14,202 nucleotides of DNA from CALXVA01 sp964587175 (GTDB lineage: Bacteria > Bacillota > Clostridia > TANB77 > CAG-508). The notes beneath the pieces are model-generated. The model did no database searches. It saw nothing but the letters and a program-made list of their open reading frames with translations, and had not been told where the DNA came from. Numbering within the stretch: position 1 is the stretch's first letter; each line of letters starts with the position of its first letter. The stretch lies in assembly GCA_964587175.1 (NCBI GenBank), contig CAZPKK010000034.1:1-14202 (forward strand), in the 5' to 3' direction. This document shows, one piece after another, positions 1 to 5,780 of this stretch. Made by a program: the position numbers and the translations under genes.

Positions 1-117
1 TTTTTTTTTATTTTATTTTTATAATAATTATTTTTTTATTATTTATTTTTGATTCGATTTTTTTTATTAAATTTTGATTTATTTTTTTTATATAAAAAAT
101 TGATACTTTCTTCTTAT

Positions 118-480
118 TTATCCATATCTCTTTGCAATTTCTTTTTTGTCTTTTTGTAATTTTTCTTTTGTTTCTTTATTAATTAAAAGATTCCTTCTAC
201 CTCCTTGCTCAAATCTCAAAAAACATTTTTTAATTTATACTTGTTTTATGTATACCTTTTTTGTGTTTTTGCCCTTCCTTTCCTTTTTTAACTTTTTTCA
301 CTAATCCGATGCTCTTTTTCTCGTTTTTTAATTGCTATCTTTGCTTCTAAATCACTTTTTTTAGTTTACATTCTATTATTTTTGATTTTCTTTTTTTGTT
401 TTAATCTCTTACAACTTTTTATTAGAATTATTTTTCCTATCCTTTTTGACAAATTTCTCTGTTTTTTTTACACTACTTCT
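118..480 (-). pseudogene. possible decayed minus-strand gene, unidentified
   Basis: On the minus strand, a frame ending in a TAA at 118-120 is open back to about 234. It reads ..FLRFEQGGRRNLLINKE.. then ..KEIAKRYG before the stop, which looks like a natural C-terminus. Further upstream, in other frames, come fragments such as SDLEAKIAIKKREKEHRISE and a basic stretch, interrupted by several stops and apparent frameshifts. The region has more G+C than its flanks and is purine-rich on the minus strand, like the real minus-strand genes here. No start codon, ribosome site or known motif could be assigned. Chance reading of A-rich DNA is a real alternative. Confidence 0.25.
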
Positions 481-712
481 TCTTCTCTAAAAAATAAAAT
501 AAATATTTTTTTATTTATTAATTTTTTTACTTTTTAATTAATCTTTTTTTTGTTTTATTTATTATTTTTTATTTTTTAATTAATATCTTTTTTATTTTAT
601 TTATTAATTATTTTTTATTAAATAATTTTTTAATTAAAATATTTTATAAAAAAATATTTTTTATTTTATTTTTATTATTAAATAATTAATTAATTTTTTA
701 TTAATTATTTTT

Positions 713-741
713 TTGTATTTTATTTTTATAATAATTATGAT
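713..741 (+). promoter_or_regulatory. weak candidate promoter for the kinase gene
   Basis: TTGTAT (713-718) and TATGAT (736-741) are separated by 17 bases and lie about 80 bases before the kinase start. The -10 matches 5 of 6 consensus bases but the -35 only 3 of 6. In such A/T-rich DNA this match is weak evidence. Confidence 0.22.
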
Positions 742-821
742 AAAAAATTAGAAAATGAAATTATAAATCTAGTAAAAAAAATAATAAATAATTAAAATAT
801 GTTTATAGAAAGGATATAATT

Positions 822-1658
822 ATGAAAAAATCTTATTTCTCTTTAGATGAAGACTTTTCAAAAATAATAAAAAAGTCATTACCAGATAAAAAAATATCAA
901 AAATAAAACCTATCTCTACTGGTTGGACTAATATAGTTTTTGAGGCATCTACAGATACTGGAAATTATTTCTTTAGATTTCCACGAGATAATTTCTGGAT
1001 TAGAACTATCGTAAAGGATTACGAATTTTCAAAATTTATCAACGGAAAAACTGATTTTAATACTGTCAAGTTAGAACTTTTATATGACAATGGAAGACCA
1101 TATAGTATGCATAAAAAAATAGAAGGTATATCTTTAGCTGAGAAAATGAACGAAATGACTCCAGAACAAATTAAAGCTGTCTGTGCCGATATTTCTAAGT
1201 TTATGTACCAACTTCACAATATTAATTTTCAGGATAACCAAATATTTAAAACTAATAATATTGGATTAAAATTAGCAGACTTTTTAGATGAACTACTTAA
1301 TTTACATGTTTCAAAAGAAGATAAAACATTTTGGAAATATAGCGAATTTAGAAAAAAAGATCATAGCATTTTAGTACATGGTGATTTAAATTCAAGTAAT
1401 ATATTATTAAATGAAAACAATCACATCTCTGCTATTATAGATTTTGGTTTCGGTGGATTTGGAAATCCTTATTTTGATATTGCACGTATTATAGGAAGAT
1501 GTCCTAATACTTTCAAAGATTCAATCATAAGTAAATATGAAGAATTATCTAACGAAAAATTAAATTATGATATTTTAGAAAATGAAATCAAAATTTGGAC
1601 TAATATAGATAATTCATACATAAATTACATGAGAAAAATTGGTATCTATAATAATTAA
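822..1658 (+). CDS. APH/choline-kinase-like phosphotransferase, 278 aa
   Basis: This is a small-molecule kinase of the protein-kinase-like fold, in the APH (aminoglycoside phosphotransferase)/choline kinase superfamily. Visible motifs are a nucleotide loop GWTNIVFEA (residues 34-42), the catalytic loop HGDLNSSNIL (186-195, Asp188 as catalytic base, Asn193 for metal) and the metal-binding DFG at 207-209, followed by GGFGNPYFDIARI. Length is normal for the family. ATG 822 follows AGAAAGGA at 807-814 with good spacing, and a hairpin terminator follows the stop. The gene stands alone and points toward oriC, opposite to the fork, unlike all other genes on this side, between A/T-rich spacers. This suggests an accessory, possibly acquired gene. 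The substrate (aminoglycoside, macrolide, choline, a sugar or a spore/cell-wall compound) cannot be told from sequence, so a resistance role should not be assumed. Confidence 0.85.
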   Translation: MKKSYFSLDEDFSKIIKKSLPDKKISKIKPISTGWTNIVFEASTDTGNYFFRFPRDNFWIRTIVKDYEFSKFINGKTDFNTVKLELLYDNGRPYSMHKKIEGISLAEKMNEMTPEQIKAVCADISKFMYQLHNINFQDNQIFKTNNIGLKLADFLDELLNLHVSKEDKTFWKYSEFRKKDHSILVHGDLNSSNILLNENNHISAIIDFGFGGFGNPYFDIARIIGRCPNTFKDSIISKYEELSNEKLNYDILENEIKIWTNIDNSYINYMRKIGIYNN

Positions 1659-1662
1659 ATTT

Positions 1663-1730
1663 AATTTCTAAAAAGATTATTTATTAAAATAAATTTTAAT
1701 GATTAGTCTTTTTAGAAATTATTTGTTTTT
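1663..1730 (+). terminator. intrinsic terminator after the kinase gene
   Basis: A perfect 14-bp inverted repeat (AATTTCTAAAAAGA at 1663-1676 with its complement at 1707-1720) is followed by a T-run at about 1725-1730. The loop holds a second perfect 8-bp pair, ATTAAAAT 1683-1690 with ATTTTAAT 1693-1700, so nearly the whole segment can fold as one long rod. It begins 4 bases after the stop codon. Confidence 0.8.
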
Positions 1731-1845
1731 TATAAATAAAATTTTTATTTATTTTTTATTATTTTATTTATTAATTGCCCCTCTATATACTTTTATTTTT
1801 ATAAAAAAAAAATCACTTTTATTTTTTTATATATTATTATTTTTT

Positions 1846-1879
1846 TGTCAAAAAAAATAAAGTTATAAAACTTTATTTT
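1846..1879 (-). terminator. intrinsic terminator of the serine tRNA operon
   Basis: An 11-bp perfect stem (AAAATAAAGTT at 1854-1864 with AACTTTATTTT at 1869-1879, four-base loop) is followed on the minus strand by a T-run. It starts 3 bases past the 3' CCA of the downstream tRNA, so it should end the two-tRNA transcript. Confidence 0.8.
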
Positions 1880-1881
1880 CT

Positions 1882-1972
1882 TGGCGGAAGCTGAGGGATT
1901 TGAACCCTCGCGGCCCTTACGAACCCTAACAGTTTAGCAAACTGTCCCCTTCAACCACTTGGGTAAGCCTCC
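1882..1972 (-). tRNA. tRNA-Ser (anticodon GCU)
   Basis: A class II tRNA of 91 bases including an encoded 3' CCA. The acceptor arms GGAGGCT and AGCTTCC pair (one G-U), the T-arm reads GAGGGTTCAAATCCCTC, and there is a long variable arm typical of serine tRNAs. The anticodon GCT (plus-strand AGC at 1936-1938) lies in the loop TTTGCTAA and reads AGC/AGU codons. It is the second gene of a tandem pair, 20 bases downstream of tRNA-Ser(UGA). Confidence 0.95.
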
Positions 1973-1992
1973 AATTTTCTATTTATAAATAA

Positions 1993-2084
<92 letters not shown>

Positions 2085-2117
2085 GTATCTCTATTATTTA
2101 TTGCAGTAACATTATAT

Positions 2118-2147
2118 ATATTAACATATTTATTCTGAAATTGTCAA
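2118..2147 (-). promoter_or_regulatory. promoter of the tRNA-Ser pair
   Basis: On the minus strand, a perfect TTGACA (2142-2147) is followed after 18 bases by TAATAT (2118-2123). That hexamer is preceded by TGT, giving a TGn extended -10. Expected transcription start is about 2111, roughly 27 bases before the first tRNA. Confidence 0.6.
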
Positions 2148-2199
2148 TACTAAAGTGTCTTTACTTTTATTAATTTTTTTCTTTCTCAAATTATTTATT

Positions 2200-2378
2200 T
2201 TATATTTTAGCAAACTTTTTATTCGCTATTTTTCTTTTTAAGCCTTTTTCTTTTTTTATTAATATACAAATATGTCTTTCTTTTTTTATTGCCTTATAAC
2301 ATGTTATTATTATTTTTTTTGTTTTTTATAAGAAAGACATCCCACAGAGCAACTCTCTAGAGCAACAGCAAGATACAT
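2200..2378 (-). pseudogene. short cysteine-containing ORF broken at an A-run, unidentified
   Basis: On the minus strand an ATG at 2376-2378 opens a 22-codon frame starting MYLAVALESC and then SVGCLSY, ending at a TAA (2310-2312) just after a run of eight A. A one-base slip at that run joins another frame, open to a TAA at 2200-2202, reading ..CYKAIKKERHICILIKKEK.. and ending FAKI. Together they would make about 60 residues with a basic C-terminal half. Upstream the frame stays open through FRPFEKSKN but has no other ATG and no good ribosome site. It could be a real small gene with a frameshift, a gene remnant, a dispersed element or chance. The function is unknown. Confidence 0.25.
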
Positions 2379-2416
2379 ATTCTTACTTTTCTCGAACGGC
2401 CTAAAATAGACCAACC

Positions 2417-2457
2417 TTGTTGTATAGTAAAAATCAAAGATTTTTACTATACAACAA
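2417..2457. repeat. perfect 19-bp-arm palindrome
   Basis: TTGTTGTATAGTAAAAATC (2417-2435) and its exact complement (2439-2457) flank a three-base AAA loop. No T-run follows on either strand, so it is not a standard intrinsic terminator. It could be a processing or attenuating hairpin for the leftward parAB-DUF4446 transcript, a protein-binding site, or a piece of a palindromic mobile repeat. Confidence 0.85.
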
Positions 2458-2658
2458 AACTATATTAATAAATTTGAATAGGCTATTAACTATTAATTTC
2501 AACGAGACACAGATAATAAAAACTTAATTTTATCTTCTATGTTTCATTTTTTTATTAAAATATAGTAACAATATTAAATCTTTTTAGAATTCCACTACTA
2601 TAAACATATTCTTTCTATATTTTTGCCAATTTTTATTTTTTTGTTTATTCTTATTTTT

Positions 2659-3159
2659 TTATTTTATTCCATTTATTGCCTTATTTATAGCTTCTTTTTC
2701 CTCATTAGACAAAACATATTTCGATTGTCCATTTTCCACTGGTTTTGCATATATATTAGAACTATCTCTAGCATATATTCCATTTAATACAACTCCATTA
2801 TTATAATCATCTAATATCGCAAGGGAAAAACTTAAATCACTACCAGTATCCTTAAAAGCATTGTATCTAACAAGCCCCATCTTTTGCGAACATCTTTTTA
2901 TGTTTTCATCTATTACTTTACAATATGATATTATTTCTTCATTTTTAGCTTCAATTATATTAACTCTTTTTATATATTCTTTCATCATCTCATCTAAGTT
3001 ATTTCCATTACCTAATTTATTCATAAATTTAGAATAACTTACCCTTAGTTTTTTTAAGTTTGCAACACTAATTATATATAAAACAAATAATATTATTACC
3101 ACTACAAATAAAATAAATAAAAATATATCCGATCTTAAAAAATCAAAAACTATATCCAC
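2659..3159 (-). CDS. DUF4446 family membrane-anchored protein, 166 aa
   Basis: A small protein of unknown function with one N-terminal membrane helix (about residues 11-33, rich in F, I, V and L), a short coiled region (about 50-95) and a conserved C-terminal domain. That domain carries MGLVRYNAFKDTGSDLSFSLAILD at 94-117, then NGVVLNGIYARD at 121-132 and a K-P-V-x-NG-x-S-xY-L-xxEE end. I recognise this as the DUF4446 pattern, which in Clostridia commonly sits beside parB. The start is a GTG at 3157-3159. The nearest ribosome-like site (AAGGA) is about 13 bases upstream, longer than usual, and later Met codons would lose the membrane helix. It lies 64 bases after parB and is probably in the same transcript. 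A role linked to origin or membrane biology is only inferred from position. Confidence 0.82.
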   Translation of the reverse strand: MDIVFDFLRSDIFLFILFVVVIILFVLYIISVANLKKLRVSYSKFMNKLGNGNNLDEMMKEYIKRVNIIEAKNEEIISYCKVIDENIKRCSQKMGLVRYNAFKDTGSDLSFSLAILDDYNNGVVLNGIYARDSSNIYAKPVENGQSKYVLSNEEKEAINKAINGIK

Positions 3160-3223
3160 TTTTTATTATCATTCCTTGCTAATATATTTAGGTTTTTGGG
3201 TTCCTATAACCCCACATTTATAA

Positions 3224-4078
3224 TTACTTTATTAATCCTAAAATTCTCTCTAAATCATCATATGAAGAATATTGTATAATTATCTTTCCGGATCTTTTGC
3301 TTGCATCTAATTTAACTTTTGTTCCAAAAAAGCCCTGAAAAGAATCTTCAATATCTTTATAAATTGCTTCTAATCGTGGATCTTTATTTTCTGTCACTTT
3401 TTTGTTTTTTACTTTTCTTTCTATGTCTCTAACTGATTCATTTTTAGCTATTATATTTAAAGCTGCTTTATATTGTTTTTCTGGATCTTCTATCATTACT
3501 AAATTTCTGCAATGACCTTCAGTTAACTTACCATTTTGTGCAAGTTCTATAACTCTAGGATCTAGATTTAAAATTCTAACAGAATTAGCTATATTACTCC
3601 TACTAATTCCAATAGAATCAGCAAGTTCTTTTTGCGTCATACCATAATCATCTATTAATTCCTTTAGACCCTTAGCTTTATCAATAGGATTTAAATCAAC
3701 TCTTTGTAAGTTCTCTATTAAAGCTATTTCCTTATTTGATTTTTCTGTTATATCTTCTTTTATAATACATGGCATTTCTTCTAATCCGGCCTTTTTAGCC
3801 GCTCTCCATCTTCTTTCTCCTGCAACAATTTCATAATAATCATCTTTTTTATTTACTAAAATAGGTTGCAAAACACCATATGTTTTTATCGAATTAGCTA
3901 ATTCATCTAAAGCTTCTTCATCAAAATTTCTTCTTGGTTGATCTCTGTTTGGTTCGATTTCTATTACTTTAATCTTATGTATTTTTTCTGTTTCAATATC
4001 TTGAGTGTTTTGCTCATTTACTAATAAATTATCAGCAAAAAGAGCATCTAATCCTTTGCCTAATCCTGTTTTTTTCAT
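3224..4078 (-). CDS. parB: chromosome partitioning protein ParB (Spo0J)
   Basis: ParB is the DNA-binding CTPase that loads at parS sites near the origin, spreads as a clamp and recruits condensin and ParA. The order is typical: N-terminal GLGKGLDALF (residues 5-14, the usual ParA-stimulating segment), the CTP-binding ParB domain with DQPRRNFD (46-53) and GERRWRAAKKAG (87-98), then IENLQRVDLNPIDKAKG (121-137), a helix-turn-helix around 148-170 (ELADSIGISRSNIANSVRIL), and a C-terminal dimerisation tail. 284 residues is normal. The ATG at 4076-4078 follows GAAAGGA by about 10 bases; two nearer upstream ATGs are out of frame. It lies 31 bases after parA and is surely co-transcribed. No separate Noc paralogue is visible in the window. 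Confidence 0.96.
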   Translation of the reverse strand: MKKTGLGKGLDALFADNLLVNEQNTQDIETEKIHKIKVIEIEPNRDQPRRNFDEEALDELANSIKTYGVLQPILVNKKDDYYEIVAGERRWRAAKKAGLEEMPCIIKEDITEKSNKEIALIENLQRVDLNPIDKAKGLKELIDDYGMTQKELADSIGISRSNIANSVRILNLDPRVIELAQNGKLTEGHCRNLVMIEDPEKQYKAALNIIAKNESVRDIERKVKNKKVTENKDPRLEAIYKDIEDSFQGFFGTKVKLDASKRSGKIIIQYSSYDDLERILGLIK

Positions 4079-4109
4079 TTCATTTCATTCCTTTCTTTAT
4101 TATATTAAT

Positions 4110-4904
4110 TTATTTTAGAGCATGTTTTCCTCTAGAATCTGCTTCATTATTTTTAAGAAATTCTTTTACAAATTTCTCATAACTTTTAGCTCCTTTAGAT
4201 TTAGGATCATATATGCTAATTGGCATTCCATAACTTGGTGCTTCGCTAAGTTTCACGTTTCTTGGTATAACATTTTTATATACTTTATCATTAAAATATT
4301 TCTTTACTTCTTTTACTACTTGATTAGAAAGATTTGTTCTAATATCATACATAGTAAGAAGAGCTCCCTCTATTTCAATTTCTCTGTTTAAATGCTTCTT
4401 TACAAGAGAAACTGTATTTAAAAGTTGTCCTAAGCCTTCAAGTGCATAATATTCACATTGTACAGGTATTAAAACACTATCAGAAGCAGTAAACGCATTT
4501 AATGTAATTAATCCTAAAGATGGTGGACAATCTATAATGATAAAATCATAATTATCTTTTATTACATCTAGTTTTTCTTTTAGCCTTTGTTCTCTTGATA
4601 TAACAGAAACAAGCTCTACCTCAGCTCCTGCAAGGTTTATATTTGATGGACATATACTCAAGTTTTTTATATTTGTCTTTTTGACAATATTGTTCATTTC
4701 ACTATCGTTTATTAAAATATCATATGTAGACAGTTCGATTTCATCTCTATCTATTCCTACTCCACTAGAAGCATTTCCTTGAGGGTCTGAATCAATCAAT
4801 AAAACTTTCTTGCCTTTTTTTGCTAGTATAGTACTCAGATTTATTGCAGTTGTAGTCTTTCCGACTCCACCTTTTTGATTTGCTATTGATACAACTTTTC
4901 CCAT
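4110..4904 (-). CDS. parA: chromosome partitioning ATPase ParA (Soj)
   Basis: ParA/Soj is a deviant-Walker ATPase that acts with ParB in origin segregation and in Bacillus also controls DnaA. Visible motifs are the deviant Walker A KGGVGKTT (11-18, with the signature first lysine), LLIDSDPQGNASSG (35-48), Walker B-like FIIIDCPPSLGLITLNA (121-137) and the conserved PRNVKLSEAPSYG near the C-terminus. 264 residues fits the chromosomal Soj class, which lacks the extra N-terminal DNA-binding domain of plasmid ParAs. The ATG follows GGAGG about 10 bases upstream. It is the first gene of a parA-parB-DUF4446 unit with its own promoter, separated from rsmG by a terminator. Confidence 0.97.
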   Translation of the reverse strand: MGKVVSIANQKGGVGKTTTAINLSTILAKKGKKVLLIDSDPQGNASSGVGIDRDEIELSTYDILINDSEMNNIVKKTNIKNLSICPSNINLAGAEVELVSVISREQRLKEKLDVIKDNYDFIIIDCPPSLGLITLNAFTASDSVLIPVQCEYYALEGLGQLLNTVSLVKKHLNREIEIEGALLTMYDIRTNLSNQVVKEVKKYFNDKVYKNVIPRNVKLSEAPSYGMPISIYDPKSKGAKSYEKFVKEFLKNNEADSRGKHALK

Positions 4905-4931
4905 ATTTTATCTGCCTCCATAAAAAAATTA

Positions 4932-4968
4932 ACATATTAATAATATATAATTATCATTAATATGTCAA
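4932..4968 (-). promoter_or_regulatory. parAB promoter covered by an inverted repeat
   Basis: On the minus strand TTGACA (4963-4968, perfect) and TATTAT (4940-4945, 5 of 6) are spaced by exactly 17 bases, an excellent vegetative sigma-A promoter about 36-60 bases before parA. A perfect 10-bp inverted repeat, ACATATTAAT (4932-4941) with ATTAATATGT (4956-4965), spans from inside the -35 to inside the -10. An operator for a dimeric regulator is inferred; which protein binds is unknown. Confidence 0.75.
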
Positions 4969-4994
4969 TAACAAATAAAAAACTTTTATACTTT

Positions 4995-5042
4995 TTTTCT
5001 AAAAAAATAAAGAACCTTTATACTTTTAGTTCTTTATTTTTT
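4995..5042 (-). terminator. intrinsic terminator after rsmG
   Basis: A perfect 14-bp inverted repeat (5002-5015 with 5029-5042, arm GTTCTTTATTTTTT, 13-base loop) starts just after the rsmG stop. On the minus strand the stem ends in a T-run. It separates the mnmG-rsmG unit from the parAB promoter. The A/T-rich arms make it nearly symmetric, but no plus-strand gene needs it. Confidence 0.85.
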
Positions 5043-5047
5043 ATTCT

Positions 5048-5764
5048 CTACAATGGTTGTCTCTCAGGAGTTCCAGCTTTTCTTGGATATTTTGCAGGAG
5101 TGTCTTTTATTTTCTTTATTACAATTATATTTCTTTCTATTTTTTTTGGTAAAAATATATTTTCTATCTTTTCTATTTTTCCTCCTAATATTTCTATAGC
5201 TTTTTCTGCTTCATTCAATTCGCCTACAATATTAGGCCCTTTCATACAAATACATATTCCGTTTTTTCTTACAAATGGAATCATATATTCTACTAATATC
5301 CTCAAATTTGCAACAGCTCTAGAAACTACAACATCTACTTTTTCTCTATAATTGTTATTTTTTCCCAAGTCTTCAACTCTTGAATGTATTAACGCTAAAT
5401 TTCTTAGTGATAATTTTTCTTTTACTTCAATTAAAAAGTTTATTCTCTTATTCAATGAATCTATAAGAATAAAATCTTTTTCTTCATTCAATATTTTTAA
5501 TGGAATTCCTGGAAAACCAGCTCCTGTCCCGATATCCATAATCTTGTTTTTTTCTTCTATATATTTATTTATAATAATACTATCTATAAAATGCTTTAAA
5601 ATTATATCATTTTCATCTGTAATTGCTGTTAAATTCATTTTAGTATTCCATTCCAATAATAAATTCATATAATTATAAAATAATTCTATTTGATCTTGAG
5701 TTAATTCTACATTAATATTATTAGCATATTCAATTATTTTTCTTGAAAAATCTTCAATTTTCAT
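5048..5764 (-). CDS. rsmG: 16S rRNA (guanine527-N7)-methyltransferase RsmG
   Basis: RsmG (GidB) uses S-adenosylmethionine to methylate N7 of G527 in the 530 loop of 16S rRNA; in other bacteria its loss gives low-level streptomycin resistance. The SAM-binding motif IMDIGTGAGFPGIPLK lies at residues 75-90, the acidic ILIDSLNKR at 99-107 and DVVVSRAVANL further on, and the family ending KYPRKAGTPERQPL closes the protein. 238 residues is standard. The ATG at 5762-5764 follows AGAAGGGAAG. Only 16 bases separate it from the mnmG stop, so the two are co-transcribed, as in many Firmicutes. Confidence 0.96.
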   Translation of the reverse strand: MKIEDFSRKIIEYANNINVELTQDQIELFYNYMNLLLEWNTKMNLTAITDENDIILKHFIDSIIINKYIEEKNKIMDIGTGAGFPGIPLKILNEEKDFILIDSLNKRINFLIEVKEKLSLRNLALIHSRVEDLGKNNNYREKVDVVVSRAVANLRILVEYMIPFVRKNGICICMKGPNIVGELNEAEKAIEILGGKIEKIENIFLPKKIERNIIVIKKIKDTPAKYPRKAGTPERQPL

Positions 5765-5780
5765 ACTTTCTTCCCTTCTA

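Larger units (their letters stand above)
1..821. other. A/T-rich non-coding stretch before the kinase gene
   Basis: No intact gene is visible. Positions 588-714 contain no G or C at all. From about 530 to 640 the sequence looks like a degenerate tandem repeat: the motif AATTAAT recurs near 536, 578 and 632, each followed by T-rich sequence. Positions about 118-480 are less extreme in composition and show minus-strand coding-like fragments, listed separately. Just before the kinase gene, a short plus-strand frame ending at a TAA at 793-795 reads like a protein C-terminus (..NEIINLVKKIINN), but it has no start and may be chance in A-rich DNA. The stretch most likely reflects gene decay or a junction of acquired DNA. 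Confidence 0.6.
2148..2658. other. intergenic stretch with an unexplained sequence island
   Basis: About 500 bases between the tRNA promoter and the DUF4446 gene. The outer parts are plain A/T-rich spacer. The centre, about 2330-2520, has clearly more G+C than its flanks and holds a perfect palindrome and a short reading frame, listed separately. No obvious terminator with a T-run follows the DUF4446 stop on the minus strand. I recognise no known small RNA here: the sequence does not match SRP RNA, tmRNA or RNase P RNA signatures that I know. Confidence 0.5.

Noticed and set aside
2330..2420. A standard small RNA gene (SRP RNA, 6S, tmRNA)
   Set aside because: None of the recognisable signatures of these RNAs is present and no promoter/terminator pair brackets the segment clearly.
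3198..3212. Small hairpin GGGTT/AACCC between parB and DUF4446
   Set aside because: A 5-bp stem with no T-run is too weak to call a terminator or riboswitch.
4248..4264. A parS-like half site (GTTTCACGT) inside parA
   Set aside because: Only the left half matches the parS palindrome; the right half does not. The bases encode the conserved ParA segment RNVKLSEAPS. I found no full parS site elsewhere in the window.
4122..5672. Plus-strand frames of about 90-130 codons opposite parA and rsmG
   Set aside because: They are rich in F, I and S, show no family motifs or ribosome sites, and are antisense shadows of well-identified genes.
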